A stretch of 59,322 nucleotides of DNA. Origin: an uncultured Bacilli bacterium (GTDB lineage Bacteria > Bacillota_I > Bacilli_A > RF39 > UBA660). The position numbers and the translations under genes are program-made. The notes beneath the pieces were generated by a model. It did not search any database. It was not told where the DNA came from and saw nothing but the letters and a program-made list of their open reading frames with translations. The stretch is from contig CALVIG010000004.1 of the NCBI GenBank assembly GCA_944329425.1, positions 1 to 59,322 of the forward strand. The letters run 5' to 3'. Shown here piece by piece: positions 35,519-45,833 of this stretch; the stretch's first letter is position 1, and every line of letters begins with the position of its first letter.

Positions 35519-36747
35519 TTCGTATCACCCGTTTTAACAAAAACTTTTTTTACTTTATTAATAACTTTTTTAAGTGTATTAGTATCTTTGTTTATTACAC
35601 TTTCATACACCTCAAGTACCCTTTTTGCATAAACCTCAGGATTATAAGCGTTAGCGGTTATTCTAGCTTGTTTTGCAATCATCTTTGCATAAGATGGATT
35701 ATTATAAAGTTCTATTATTAACCGTTGATACTCTTCTTTTGTTTCAAAAAATAGTCCATCTTGTTTATCCTTCATAACAAGTTCAAAGCTTTCGTCTTTA
35801 ATCGCCACAACTGGTTTTTCCGCTGCCATTGCCTCTATTACGGTAAGACCTTGAGTCTCTGTTTTAGATGCCGTAACAAATACGTTAGCTAATTGATAAT
35901 ATTTTGGAATTTCACTCCATGGTACTTTACCAGTAAAAGTCACGTGTTTATCCAGCTTATTTTCACGAACCAAGAGTGCTAGCTCGTTCATGTCTGGCCC
36001 ATCTCCAACTATTATCATCCTTGCTTTCGGAACTTTCTTTAATATTGCTTTTAAATTTTTTATTAAAAAATCTATGCTCTTTTCTTTAGCAATCCTACCT
36101 ACAAATAATATAACAAAATCATCCTTTTTTATATTTAATTCCTTTTTTAGTGACTTAATTGATAATAAATCCACGTTTTCTTTATAAAACCTTGTTACAT
36201 CTATTCCACTAGGTATTATATGAACATCTCTTTTTACCTTATATTTTTCTTTAAATAAATCATGCGTTTTCTTTGTTGGAACAATTAATTCTTCTACCGT
36301 TTTATCGCACAAAAACAATGTAAGGTACTCAACCAATTTTTTAGAAGCCCCATCAAAGTATCCCTTGGTTATATAGTATATATACTCCTCATACATGGTA
36401 TGGTAAGTATGAACAAGCGGAATATTGTACTGTTTTGCAATTAGCCTAGCAAACGTGCCAACGGCAAATTCAGTGTGGGTATGAATTACATCTAAATTCC
36501 AGCTTTTTATTATTTTTAATGCCCTTAAAGGATACAAGCTTGTCATTCTAAAATCATATATTCCAATAGGAATACCTGGTATCATTAAAACGTTATCTTC
36601 CTTTTTATAATGAAAGTTCTCACTGTTTACCGTAACAACATACACTTCGTGCCCAAGTTTTTCCAATCCCTGTTTTAACATTAAAACACTAGTTGAAACT
36701 CCGTTTATGTATGGTGGATAAGTATCCGTAAATAACCCTATTCTCAT
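35515..36747 (-). CDS. Family 4 glycosyltransferase (diacylglycerol glucosyltransferase-like)
   Basis: A 410-residue GT-B enzyme. The N-terminus MRIGLFTDTYPPYINGVS is characteristic of the GT4 group that glucosylates diacylglycerol or related lipids, and HTHTEFAVG is also conserved. The donor site includes FVGRIAKEKS and the EX7E motif in KTETQGLTVIEAMA. It overlaps the flippase-like gene before it and tpiA after it by 4 nt each. With the flippase-like partner it may make a glycolipid anchor for lipoteichoic acid; the acceptor is not certain. Confidence 0.88.
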   Translation of the reverse strand: MRIGLFTDTYPPYINGVSTSVLMLKQGLEKLGHEVYVVTVNSENFHYKKEDNVLMIPGIPIGIYDFRMTSLYPLRALKIIKSWNLDVIHTHTEFAVGTFARLIAKQYNIPLVHTYHTMYEEYIYYITKGYFDGASKKLVEYLTLFLCDKTVEELIVPTKKTHDLFKEKYKVKRDVHIIPSGIDVTRFYKENVDLLSIKSLKKELNIKKDDFVILFVGRIAKEKSIDFLIKNLKAILKKVPKARMIIVGDGPDMNELALLVRENKLDKHVTFTGKVPWSEIPKYYQLANVFVTASKTETQGLTVIEAMAAEKPVVAIKDESFELVMKDKQDGLFFETKEEYQRLIIELYNNPSYAKMIAKQARITANAYNPEVYAKRVLEVYESVINKDTNTLKKVINKVKKVFVKTGDTK

Positions 36748-37754
36748 TTTTTATTCACTTCCTTTTTAAATACTAAAACCATATAGCCAATTACCATCCC
36801 TAAAAAATAAGTAACAAAACGCCATAATAACATCGCACTTGATAAAATTGACTTGCTTGAAATAAAGCTGCCAAAGAAACAAATAAAACTATATTCAATT
36901 CCTCCAGTTGCACCAGGTATTGGAATAAAGTTGCCTATTAACATTATAAAGGCCGTTACAACAACCGAAGCAAAAGGAGTAACACTATCACAACCAATTG
37001 ATTTAAAAATAATAAACGGTATTAAATAAAGTAACACTAGATTAATTACGTTATATGTTATTGCAAGAAAAAGTTTTAACTTATCTTTTCTTAGTTCAAT
37101 TCCACTTTCATAAAAATTTGATAACCCTGACATTATCCTTTCCTTTGTAATACTTGTTTTTTTAACAATTTTTAGCCTAAAAACCGCATCCAATAATTTA
37201 TTAATTATTTTTAAAGACGTTTTCTTAGTGCTTGTTATTAAAAACAAAAACAAAAGTACTATAACGTTTATAATAAAACCTAGCCCAATCAACCAATTTA
37301 GATAACTTTGTTTAGCCATAACACCAAATAATTTGTTACTAACGAGCGCTATTACTCCCATTAAAATTAGGGCTATTTGAAAAGAAATAAAATCCTTTAT
37401 CATCGCACTTGTGGAATCACTTATTCTAATTCCTTGTTTCTTTAACAAATAAACTTGAAATGGTTGGCCCCCTGATTGAAACGGGGTAATACCATTTAAA
37501 AACTGTCCAATTAAAGTTAACTCGTAAGTTTTTTTCCAAGGATAATCTTTTTTATGATTTTTAATAAACATATGTAAGCTTAACGATTTAAATGCTAAAG
37601 ACGTAACGTATATAAGAATTGCAAAAACAAAGATCCAAAGGTTAACCTTAGATAATTGTTTTAAAACATCTTTAAAATTATCTTTTAGTGCAAAATAAAG
37701 TACTAACAAAAACGCTATCGTTAAAATAAATAAATTAATTTTTTTATTTTTCAT
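36744..37754 (-). CDS. YbhN/LPG-synthase-type membrane protein (flippase-like)
   Basis: A 336-residue protein with about eight membrane helices of the UPF0104/lysylphosphatidylglycerol synthase transmembrane family. The motif NGITPFQSGGQPFQVYLLKKQG and the later PIPGATGGIEYSF are family hallmarks. Members without the catalytic domain are thought to move lipids across the membrane. It overlaps the glycosyltransferase gene by 4 nt, a common pairing in Bacillota. Confidence 0.88.
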   Translation of the reverse strand: MKNKKINLFILTIAFLLVLYFALKDNFKDVLKQLSKVNLWIFVFAILIYVTSLAFKSLSLHMFIKNHKKDYPWKKTYELTLIGQFLNGITPFQSGGQPFQVYLLKKQGIRISDSTSAMIKDFISFQIALILMGVIALVSNKLFGVMAKQSYLNWLIGLGFIINVIVLLFLFLITSTKKTSLKIINKLLDAVFRLKIVKKTSITKERIMSGLSNFYESGIELRKDKLKLFLAITYNVINLVLLYLIPFIIFKSIGCDSVTPFASVVVTAFIMLIGNFIPIPGATGGIEYSFICFFGSFISSKSILSSAMLLWRFVTYFLGMVIGYMVLVFKKEVNKK

Positions 37755-37761
37755 ACTACAC

Positions 37762-38946
37762 CTATTTTTCTTCTATTATATCAATTCCAGGCAAAGTCTT
37801 TCCTTCAATAAACTCTAAAGAAGCTCCACCACCTGTTGAAATGTGCGAAAAAGAATCTTTATATCCAAACTTTATCGCTGCTGCCGCAGAGTCACCACCA
37901 CCCACAACAACAATTGCACCACTTTCTTTTAAAGTTTGACAAACCTGTTTAGTACCATATTCAAAATTACTAAATTCGGATACCCCAACTGGCCCATTCC
38001 AAAAAACCGTTTTCGCTTTATTTATGTATTCTGAAAACAATTTAATAGTCTTAGGCCCTATATCTAAAATCATAATCCCATCAGGAATGTTTGTCATATC
38101 AGAATAACTAACTTCAAGGCCATCTTGGTATGCATTAGAACCATACCCATCAATTGGCAATATAATTTTATCTTCATATTTTTTTAACATATTACTTGCA
38201 AAAGATATGCTATCTTTATCATAAACCGAAGACTTAATATCCATTCCCCTCGCTTTAAGAAAAGTATTAGCAATGCCGCCGCCAAGCAAAATATAATCCG
38301 CCTTAGTAACTAACTTTTCAATCACAGGAATTTTATCATTTATTTTGGCACCCCCCATAATAACCAAATAAGGCTTTTTAGGATTATTTAGGGTGTCACC
38401 AAGCATCTTAAGCTCTTGCTCGATTAAAAAGCCTATACCAGATGGCAATATACTGGCGATACCAACATTTGAAGCATGGCACCTGTGAGCGGTTCCAAAA
38501 GCATCATTTATAAATATATCACCCAAACTAGCCCAATATTTTCCAAGTTCCGGATCATTTTTACTTTCTTTTTTATCAGGATAGTCTTCATATCTTGTAT
38601 TTTGAACTAAAATTACATCTTTAGGTTTCATGTTTTCAATTGCATTTTCTAACACATGTCCACGTGTTTCATCTATAAATTCTACCTTGGTATTAAGTAA
38701 TTCAGAAAGTCTAATTGAAACTGGATAAAGAGAATTTTTAATTTTATCTTCCTCGCTACTTACCCTTCCTAAATGAGATAAGATTATTACTTTAGCATTA
38801 TTATCAATAGCATATTTTATTGTTTTAACGCTTGACCTAATTCTATTATCATCAAGTATAACTCCATCTTTTATTGGAACGTTTAGGTCACATCTTATTA
38901 TTACCTTTTTATTTAATAAATCAAAATCCCTTATTGTCTTTTTCAT
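37762..38946 (-). CDS. pgk: Phosphoglycerate kinase
   Basis: A 394-residue enzyme: VIIRCDLNVPIKDG, the HLGR motif, GTAHRCHASNVGIA, PYLVIMGGAKINDKI and the C-terminal GGGDSAAAA and STGGGASLEF. It makes ATP and 3-phosphoglycerate. The ATG at 38946 follows GGAGG by 5 nt; an earlier in-frame ATG overlaps that site. Confidence 0.97.
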   Translation of the reverse strand: MKKTIRDFDLLNKKVIIRCDLNVPIKDGVILDDNRIRSSVKTIKYAIDNNAKVIILSHLGRVSSEEDKIKNSLYPVSIRLSELLNTKVEFIDETRGHVLENAIENMKPKDVILVQNTRYEDYPDKKESKNDPELGKYWASLGDIFINDAFGTAHRCHASNVGIASILPSGIGFLIEQELKMLGDTLNNPKKPYLVIMGGAKINDKIPVIEKLVTKADYILLGGGIANTFLKARGMDIKSSVYDKDSISFASNMLKKYEDKIILPIDGYGSNAYQDGLEVSYSDMTNIPDGIMILDIGPKTIKLFSEYINKAKTVFWNGPVGVSEFSNFEYGTKQVCQTLKESGAIVVVGGGDSAAAAIKFGYKDSFSHISTGGGASLEFIEGKTLPGIDIIEEK

Positions 38947-38979
38947 GCTATCCTCCATTTTCATTATAACACGGTTAAT

Positions 38980-39009
38980 AAAAAAATAGGAAATAAATTC
39001 CTATTTAAC
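38980..39009 (-). terminator. Terminator of the Ig-like surface protein gene
   Basis: Minus-strand stem AAATAGGAA/TTCCTATTT with a 4-nt loop, followed by a T-run. The TAG stop codon is in the stem. Confidence 0.85.
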
Positions 39010-40299
39010 GGTAACTCTAGTTGTCGCCGACTTACCGTTTGAACCTCTTACGGTTATTATTGCACTTCCCCTTGATTTAGCATAAACAACTCCGCCACTT
39101 ACGGTTGCTACGCTAGGATTATCACTACTCCAAGAAACCGTTTTATCAGTTGCGTTTGATGGTGTATAAAAAACCGTTAATGTTTTACTTTGTCCAACCG
39201 ATAAAACGAAATCATTAGGTGATATTGATATTCCCGTTAGAGGTATACTACTTGACTTAACCACCACGGTTCTGCTAACGCTTGACTTATTACCATAATT
39301 ATCCGTTACCGAATACGTTATGTAATAAGTTCCAGCTACACTAGTATTAACATTACCTGATACCTTAACCCTAGAAGTTATGTTACCGCCCAATGAATCC
39401 ACGGCAGAATAACCAGGGTCATTATATCTATCACCCGTATTTATCGTAATTGTTCTACTACCATACAAAGTAATTACAGGAGGCGTGGTTGGCCTTTTTG
39501 TAGTAACTTTTTTTGTAGTGGTAACATTATTTTTCTTGGTGGTGGTTTTTTTAGTACTTTCCGTTTTAGTGGTGGTTGCTTTTTGAACAACCTTTACCGT
39601 TCTTTTTACTTCAGATTTATTTCCGGCTTTATCTGAAACAGAGTAAGTTATCGTATATGTACCAGCTTTCGACGTATCAACACTACCGGTTTTCTTAACT
39701 GATGAAGATAAATCTCCATCCACGTTATCGGTTGCCGTTACTCCAGGGTCTTCAAACTTATCCCCAACGTTTATCACTATTTCTTTTTCTCCCTTTAAAA
39801 CCAAATCTGGTTTAGTGGTATCTTTATTTTCTTTAGTAGTTGTTGTCTCATTACTAATTAAATTACTTACATAACCCGAAGTGGTATACATATTCCCACA
39901 CTTTATGTATGAAGAATATTTTTCCGTATCTTGCTTAACCGCAATAACGTACCCTTCACAAACTTTGGCCGCTTTAACTTTGCTAGAATCAATAAATCCG
40001 CCATTTTCTAACAATAAATCCTTTAAGTTTATTACTAATTCTTCTCCAGTTAAAACAATCTGCTTTTGAGAAATATAAGTAGGTGCTTCCTCCACCATTC
40101 TTTCTTCTAACTTATTAAAGTCATCTAAAGTATAAGTTTCTTTTTTCTTTTCGTTTACTTTCACAACGATAATCACAATTACGGTTATTAAAATAATAAG
40201 TGCTAATACCGCTAAAATAACCATACCACGGGTTATTTGAAACTTTTTTTTATCTTTTGTTTCATATTCAACGTCAGTAGAATAATTTAAATCATTCAC
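39001..40299 (-). CDS. Membrane-anchored surface protein with DUF5011 and BIG2 Ig-like domains
   Basis: A 432-residue protein. Short cytoplasmic tail, one membrane segment (about 27-48), a helical domain with two cysteines, then two DUF5011-type Ig-like domains containing GDKFEDPGVTATDNVDGDLS and GDRYNDPGYSAVDSLGGNIT. These are joined by a Thr/Lys-rich linker (TTTK repeats). A C-terminal BIG2-like domain ends the protein. No sorting signal. The start is GTG, with GGGTGGTGAT upstream. Such domains serve as stalks or adhesins; function unknown. Confidence 0.88.
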   Translation of the reverse strand: MNDLNYSTDVEYETKDKKKFQITRGMVILAVLALIILITVIVIIVVKVNEKKKETYTLDDFNKLEERMVEEAPTYISQKQIVLTGEELVINLKDLLLENGGFIDSSKVKAAKVCEGYVIAVKQDTEKYSSYIKCGNMYTTSGYVSNLISNETTTTKENKDTTKPDLVLKGEKEIVINVGDKFEDPGVTATDNVDGDLSSSVKKTGSVDTSKAGTYTITYSVSDKAGNKSEVKRTVKVVQKATTTKTESTKKTTTKKNNVTTTKKVTTKRPTTPPVITLYGSRTITINTGDRYNDPGYSAVDSLGGNITSRVKVSGNVNTSVAGTYYITYSVTDNYGNKSSVSRTVVVKSSSIPLTGISISPNDFVLSVGQSKTLTVFYTPSNATDKTVSWSSDNPSVATVSGGVVYAKSRGSAIITVRGSNGKSATTRVTVK

Positions 40300-40351
40300 A
40301 ATATCACCACCCTATTATTTCATATATTTTATTATAACATGAATAAATTAA

Positions 40352-40382
40352 AAAAACACTAGCTTTTTTAGCAAGTGTTTTA
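40352..40382 (-). terminator. Terminator of gap
   Basis: Minus-strand stem AAACACTTGCT/AGCTAGTGTTT (one mismatch) followed by seven T, directly after the gap stop codon. Confidence 0.85.
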
Positions 40383-41387
40383 TTTATTAACAAAATATTT
40401 AGCCGTTCTAACCATTTGTTGTGAATAACTCATTTCGTTATCATACCAAGCAACAACCTTAACTAATTGTTTACCATCTACTTCAATAACGTTAGTTAAA
40501 AGTCCATCTACCAAAGATCCACATTCGATACCAATTATATCACTTGAAACGATAGGATCAGTGGTATACTTTAAGGTTTCGTTTTGGTTACTGCTAAACA
40601 ACTCATTTATTTCCTCTTTAGTTACGTTTGTTTTAAGTTCTAAAGTTAAATCAACAACAGAGCCAGTTGTAACAGGAACCCTCATGGCCGTTCCGTCAAG
40701 CCTACCTTTTAATTCAGGAATAACAAGACCAATGGCACTTGCCGCTCCAGTAGACGCTGGCACAATGTTAGCGGCTGCCGCCCTTCCTCTTCTTGACATA
40801 AAACCTTTTTTATGAGCAACATCAAGGGTTGCTTGATCATTAGTGTACGCATGAACCGTTGTCATAAAACCTTTTTCTACTCCATAATTATCACATAATA
40901 ATTTCATAACTGGTGCTAAGCAATTAGTGGTGCAGCTAGCAGCACTTATTATTTTTTCATCTCCTGTTAAAGTTTCATGGTTAACGTTATAAACGATTGT
41001 TTTTAGATCTCCCTTAGCTGGGGCGGATATAATTACCTTTTTTGCCCCCGCCTTTACGTGAGCTTCAGCTTTTTCCTTACTCGTAAAAAAACCAGTACAT
41101 TCGAACACTAGGTCTATACCTAAACTACCCCATGGTAAATTTGAAGGATCTTGTTCCTTATATATTTTAATTTTTTGATCTCCTATTATTATATTACTTT
41201 CATCATTTGTAATTTCTTCAGTTCTATACCTTCTATGTGAAGTATCATACTTAAGTAAATAAGCTAACTGGGAAGCATCAGTTAAATCATTTATTGCTAC
41301 CACTTCAAAAGAAGGGTCTTCCTGCATTATTCTAAATACTAATCTACCTATTCTTCCAAAACCATTTATTGCAACTTTAATAGCCAT
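40380..41387 (-). CDS. gap: Glyceraldehyde-3-phosphate dehydrogenase
   Basis: A 335-residue enzyme: NAD site INGFGRIGRL at the start, Asp in AINDLTD (NAD preference), the catalytic cysteine in SAASCTTNCLAP and the YDNEMSYSQQMV end. GGAGATGATTAA precedes the ATG. It lies upstream of pgk but is separated from it by the Ig-like surface gene, unlike the usual gap-pgk operon. Confidence 0.97.
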   Translation of the reverse strand: MAIKVAINGFGRIGRLVFRIMQEDPSFEVVAINDLTDASQLAYLLKYDTSHRRYRTEEITNDESNIIIGDQKIKIYKEQDPSNLPWGSLGIDLVFECTGFFTSKEKAEAHVKAGAKKVIISAPAKGDLKTIVYNVNHETLTGDEKIISAASCTTNCLAPVMKLLCDNYGVEKGFMTTVHAYTNDQATLDVAHKKGFMSRRGRAAAANIVPASTGAASAIGLVIPELKGRLDGTAMRVPVTTGSVVDLTLELKTNVTKEEINELFSSNQNETLKYTTDPIVSSDIIGIECGSLVDGLLTNVIEVDGKQLVKVVAWYDNEMSYSQQMVRTAKYFVNK

Positions 41388-41421
41388 TTAATCATCTCCT
41401 ATAAATATATTGTAACATTTG

Positions 41422-43080
41422 TTAATCTTTAAAACAACTTCCTCCGATAAATTCTCTAATTATCGAATCGCTAGGAACATTATCACTAGGCATACCTAAA
41501 ATCATTCTAAATAAATTTATTAGTCTAATTGCCTCATCATAATTTGGATCATCTTCCATTACGGAAAATAAAAGTGGTTCTGCATAAGTTTTTAAAACCC
41601 CAAGTTCATATACCAATGACGTGTTTAATAAATAATCAGCGTCTTTTAAGTATGGCAAAATTATTTCATCTTCTGCTTTTCTTACGTTTTTCCAAGTTTC
41701 TAGGGTAACTGATGCAGAAGCACCCCTTGATCTATTATCCCTAACGATTCTTCTTAAAAGCCTATTATCAGTAGATTTAAATAAGTTATGATTATCAATG
41801 TTTAATGGTGTTAATGGACATATGTATATCTTAAACTTATTTTTATCTGGAATCATTTCGGTAAGTTGTTCGTTAAAAGCATGAATTCCCTCTATAATTA
41901 GTACGCTTTTTTCATCCATCTTTGTTGCTTTTTCACTTAATTCTTGCTTTCCTGTAATAAAATTGTACTTAGGTAAATAAACTTCTTTATTATTTAATAA
42001 CTCAGATATTTTCTTGTTAAATTGGTTAGTATCAATCGCTTCAATTCTTTCTTTTTCTGGCTGTCCATTTTCATCTAAAACCCTATCTTTTAAGTCAACG
42101 TAAAAGTCATCAACCGATATAGGTATTGGTTTTAAGCCCTTACTCTTTAAAAATAAAGTCAATTTTTTAGAAGTTGTGGTCTTCCCTGAAGAAGATGGAC
42201 CCGTTATTAAAATTACTTTCAAATCTTTATTCTTGCTTATTCTTTCTGATATTTCTAATAATTCATTATTTTGAAGTGCTTCACTTACCCTTATTAAATC
42301 ATCATAATTACCAGTTGATATAGCTTTATTAAGTTCAACTGACGTACTTATATCCAAACTATTTAAATAATCATCATTTTGTTTAATGGCTTCAAGCATC
42401 TTTTCATTTTTTACAAACTTATAATCATCAAAAGAATCTATGTCATTCATGTTCGGCATCAGTAACACAACTTTGTTTTCCTTTAAATATTTAACATTAA
42501 ACTTATCTAAAAGCTTAGTGTTATTTGGTAAAACCCCATAAAAATAATCTAAGGTATCATCTAATTTATATAAACTTATACTTGAGTTACTTATATATCT
42601 AAGAGAATTTGACTTATCTTCTTGGTTTATTTTAGAATAATAATCAATAGCTTCAATTCTTGATACCATTATCTTTGATATCGGAATACAATCTTCTACT
42701 AAATGTCTCATTTGAATTTTTATTTTTTCTACCGTAACTTCTGAAATCAAGTTATTAGTAAGTATTTCAGCATAAACACCTTTATCTAGTGAATGTAATA
42801 ATTTTACATCACAGTTTAAAACGTCTTTTACCGACTTACAAAATAAGAAAAAAACGCCTCTTTCATAAACGTTACTACCAATAACGGAAGATATGTCAAA
42901 AAAATCAATTACACAATCCCTAGTTAGTTTATCATCTAAACTAGTTAACCTATTATTAACCGTGGAAGCTAATATATCATATTTATAATCTTCCTTTACT
43001 TTTTCAGCAATTTCACTAACTAAAATACCTCTTTCATACTCAGTTTCCTTGTTTTTATACGTTACTTTTATAACAGACAT
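41422..43080 (-). CDS. Nucleoside kinase with TGS-like N-terminus (uridine kinase family)
   Basis: A 552-residue protein. The N-terminal part (about 1-65) resembles a TGS domain, followed by a region reminiscent of the threonyl-tRNA synthetase editing domain. The C-terminal part (about 290-500) is a P-loop kinase of the uridine kinase/phosphoribulokinase family, with GPSSSGKTT, SVDDFYVD and IIEGIHAFNE. Phosphorylation of uridine or cytidine is the likely reaction, but this fused subfamily is poorly defined. GGGTGAT precedes the ATG. Divergent from clpP. Confidence 0.85.
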   Translation of the reverse strand: MSVIKVTYKNKETEYERGILVSEIAEKVKEDYKYDILASTVNNRLTSLDDKLTRDCVIDFFDISSVIGSNVYERGVFFLFCKSVKDVLNCDVKLLHSLDKGVYAEILTNNLISEVTVEKIKIQMRHLVEDCIPISKIMVSRIEAIDYYSKINQEDKSNSLRYISNSSISLYKLDDTLDYFYGVLPNNTKLLDKFNVKYLKENKVVLLMPNMNDIDSFDDYKFVKNEKMLEAIKQNDDYLNSLDISTSVELNKAISTGNYDDLIRVSEALQNNELLEISERISKNKDLKVILITGPSSSGKTTTSKKLTLFLKSKGLKPIPISVDDFYVDLKDRVLDENGQPEKERIEAIDTNQFNKKISELLNNKEVYLPKYNFITGKQELSEKATKMDEKSVLIIEGIHAFNEQLTEMIPDKNKFKIYICPLTPLNIDNHNLFKSTDNRLLRRIVRDNRSRGASASVTLETWKNVRKAEDEIILPYLKDADYLLNTSLVYELGVLKTYAEPLLFSVMEDDPNYDEAIRLINLFRMILGMPSDNVPSDSIIREFIGGSCFKD

Positions 43081-43202
43081 ATTATCACCCTTATCTATTC
43101 TTTAATCCTAATAATATTCTATCAGAAATGATGAAAAAAGTCACAATATTTTAGGTAATATTTATTAACTTACCATACATAATATTACTAGGGTGATAAA
43201 AT

Positions 43203-43772
43203 ATGAACATAATTCCTAGTATTATTGAAAAAACAAAAACAGGAGAAAGAGCGTATGATATATATTCTAGGCTTTTAAAAGACAGAATTATATTTATAAG
43301 CGGAGAAATAGATGACGAACTAGCAAACTCAGTCATTGGACAATTACTGTTCTTAGATTCAAAATCCCACGATGATATAAGTTTGTACATAAATAGTCCG
43401 GGAGGAAGTATAACAGCTGGTATGGCTATATACGACACAATGAACTTCATAAAAAGTAGTGTTTCTACGATTTGTGTTGGAATGGCTGCTTCAATGGCTT
43501 CAGTTTTACTAGCTAGTGGCGAAAAGAAAAAAAGGTTTATATTACCAAATAGTGAGGTTATGATACATCAACCTTTAGGAGGAGTTAGTGGTCAGGCAAC
43601 GGAAATAAAAATAGTTGCAGACCGAATTTTATATTTACGAAATAAATTAAACAAAATATTATCAGAAAAAACAAATAAAGATATTAAAATGATAGAGCAA
43701 GATACCGAAAGAGATCATTATTTATCCGCAAAAGAAGCATTAGAATACGGAATAGTTGATAAAATTTTATAA
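43203..43772 (+). CDS. clpP: ATP-dependent Clp protease proteolytic subunit
   Basis: A 189-residue ClpP. Catalytic triad: Ser in GMAASMAS, His in MIHQPLGG and Asp in [19 protein letters not shown] is also conserved. GGGTGAT precedes the ATG by 5 nt. The 14-mer works with an AAA+ unfoldase such as the ClpC-like protein at 45834. I found no clear CtsR operator upstream. Confidence 0.97.
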   Translation: MNIIPSIIEKTKTGERAYDIYSRLLKDRIIFISGEIDDELANSVIGQLLFLDSKSHDDISLYINSPGGSITAGMAIYDTMNFIKSSVSTICVGMAASMASVLLASGEKKKRFILPNSEVMIHQPLGGVSGQATEIKIVADRILYLRNKLNKILSEKTNKDIKMIEQDTERDHYLSAKEALEYGIVDKIL

Positions 43773-43800
43773 AGAGCACTATAAAAGTGCTCTTTATTTT
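43771..43800. terminator. Terminator after clpP
   Basis: Stem AGAGCACT/AGTGCTCT (arms 43773-43780 and 43786-43793) followed by TTTATTTT, between convergent genes. Confidence 0.85.
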
Positions 43801-44302
43801 AACGTTTTTTACTAATAAACGTTTTCGTACAATCAGCTAAGACTAATACAACAAATATAATAGTTACCCATATAGGAATCTTTTTTATTATATTTTTTAA
43901 AAACGGATGAATAACATAAATAAAAATTATGCTTATAACACCCCAGACGGCAGTCATTTCTAAGGATATATACTTACCTATATTATGTTTATGATTGCTA
44001 TAATCCCAAAAAGAAATTCCAAACGTTTTTTCAATTAAAACTCCACCAAGCGCTTCAAGTGTTGATAAAACTATTGCTGCAACTATGAAAACAACAAGGG
44101 TTTCAATTATTCTATTCATATGCAGGTTTTTAAATAAATATTCTGATATAAACAAAATAGTTACGGCTCCTATTCCATATACCGGAGTCCACCATCCATT
44201 TAAAATACCACTTTTATAACTTGTATTAGTTATTAAGGCAACAACCGTTTCTAAAACGTAACCTAAAATGGAATAAATAAAAAAGCAATTTAAATAATAC
44301 AC
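43799..44302 (-). CDS. CmpB-type putative ABC transporter membrane protein
   Basis: About 167 residues with five membrane helices. FFIYSILGYVLET and GILNGWWTPVYGIGA near the start, then FWDYSNHKHNIGKYISL, are typical of the CmpB/PF06541 family. Transport has not been shown for this family. The GTG at 44302 has AGGTGAG upstream; another GTG nine bases earlier sits inside that site. Confidence 0.82.
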   Translation of the reverse strand: MYYLNCFFIYSILGYVLETVVALITNTSYKSGILNGWWTPVYGIGAVTILFISEYLFKNLHMNRIIETLVVFIVAAIVLSTLEALGGVLIEKTFGISFWDYSNHKHNIGKYISLEMTAVWGVISIIFIYVIHPFLKNIIKKIPIWVTIIFVVLVLADCTKTFISKKR

Positions 44303-44347
44303 ATTACTCACCTTCTATTAGTATGTATTATTAAATTGCTTTCTATA

Positions 44348-45742
44348 CTATTTTATTAACGACCAAGTAGTTCCTTCTCTTGTATCTTTAATCTCAATGT
44401 TTTTTTCTTTTAATTCGTTTCTTATTTGGTCCGCTAGTTCATAATTTTTATTTTTCTTAGCTTCTTGTCTTTCTTTTATTTTTTCTTCTACATAGGCTTC
44501 TAACTCTTTATCAACCGTTGTTTGTGTTAATAAATCAAGTGATAAAACCGAATCAAAAGACTTAATTAGTGTTTTTTTTGTTAAATCACTTAACTTACCA
44601 TCTTTTAAAACATCATATAAAACAGTTAACGCACTAGATGTATTCATATCTTCATTTAAAAATTTTAAAAATAAGTTTTTATAATTATTAAACTCATTTT
44701 CATCTAAAACTCCATTATCTGTTAAGGACAAAGTTCTTTGCTTTAACTTTTTATACGATTGCTCGGCATTATCTAAGTTTTCAAAAGAAAATACAAGTTG
44801 TTTACGATAATGTGATTGTAAGCACATTAATCTGTATGATAATGGATTATATCCTTTTTCTTCTAGCAACGAAACGGTAAGAAAATCTCCTTTACTTTTG
44901 CTCATTTTTCCGTTTTTATCATTTAGGTGTTCACAATGTACCCAATAATTACACCATTTATGGCCTAAATATGCTTCACTTTGTGCAATTTCATTAGTAT
45001 GGTGCGGAAATATATTATCAACACCACCGCAGTGTATATCCACGTATTCACCTAAATGCTTCATACAAATACAAGAACATTCAATATGCCAACCTGGATA
45101 TCCCAATCCCCAAGGAGATTCCCATTTTAATTCTTGATCCTCAAATTTAGACTTTGTAAACCATAACACAAAATCTGCTTGATTTTTTTTGTTAGAGTCA
45201 CTTTCAACACCTTGTCTTACTCCTACCACCATCTCATCTTCCTTATGGTTAGTAAGAACGTAATAATCTTCTAATTTAGACGTGTCAAAATACACGTTTC
45301 CACCAGAAAAATACGCAAAACCTTTTTCTAATAAAACCTTAATCAAATTAATGTAATCGTCAATCAAGTTAGTGGCAGGTTCAATTATGTCTGGTTTTTT
45401 TATGTTTAATTTTTTGAAATCATTAAAAAATGCTTCGGTATAAAACTTAGCAATATCTAGTACCGTTTTATGTTGCTTTTTAGCGCTACTAACCATTTTA
45501 TCATCACCGGTATCAGAATCACTAGAAAGATGCCCAACATCAGTTATATTCATAACCCTTTTTACTTTATAACCATTATACATAAGTGTTTTTTCTAATA
45601 TATCTTCCATTATATAACTTCTTAAATTACCAATGTGAGCATAATGGTAAACGGTAGGACCACACGTGTACATCCTAACCACGTTTTTTTCTCTAGGAAC
45701 AAATTCTTCAACCTTTCTAGTTAAAGTATTATAAAGTTTCAT
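44348..45742 (-). CDS. cysS: Cysteinyl-tRNA synthetase
   Basis: A 464-residue class I synthetase. Zinc ligands are in TCGPTVY, the CSCIC segment and IHCGGVDNIFPHH; HIGN stands for HIGH and KMSKSKGD is the second signature. The ATG at 45742 is preceded by GAAGGTGAT; an upstream in-frame ATG is unsupported. It charges tRNA-Cys. I saw no T-box leader in the short upstream region. A TATAAT box lies near 45800. Confidence 0.97.
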   Translation of the reverse strand: MKLYNTLTRKVEEFVPREKNVVRMYTCGPTVYHYAHIGNLRSYIMEDILEKTLMYNGYKVKRVMNITDVGHLSSDSDTGDDKMVSSAKKQHKTVLDIAKFYTEAFFNDFKKLNIKKPDIIEPATNLIDDYINLIKVLLEKGFAYFSGGNVYFDTSKLEDYYVLTNHKEDEMVVGVRQGVESDSNKKNQADFVLWFTKSKFEDQELKWESPWGLGYPGWHIECSCICMKHLGEYVDIHCGGVDNIFPHHTNEIAQSEAYLGHKWCNYWVHCEHLNDKNGKMSKSKGDFLTVSLLEEKGYNPLSYRLMCLQSHYRKQLVFSFENLDNAEQSYKKLKQRTLSLTDNGVLDENEFNNYKNLFLKFLNEDMNTSSALTVLYDVLKDGKLSDLTKKTLIKSFDSVLSLDLLTQTTVDKELEAYVEEKIKERQEAKKNKNYELADQIRNELKEKNIEIKDTREGTTWSLIK

Positions 45743-45833
45743 TTGCATCACCTTCATTTTATTATAAAGCATTCAAACGCTTTTTCTTAATACATTATAT
45801 TATACTATAAATAATAAAATTAAAAAAGTGATA

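Noticed and set aside
43081-43202. CtsR heat-shock operator before clpP
   Set aside because: No tandem GGTCAAA-type heptads are present; only an isolated GTCAC-like sequence was noticed.
45743-45833. T-box leader upstream of cysS
   Set aside because: The gap is only about 90 nt and lacks the T-box sequence and antiterminator structure.
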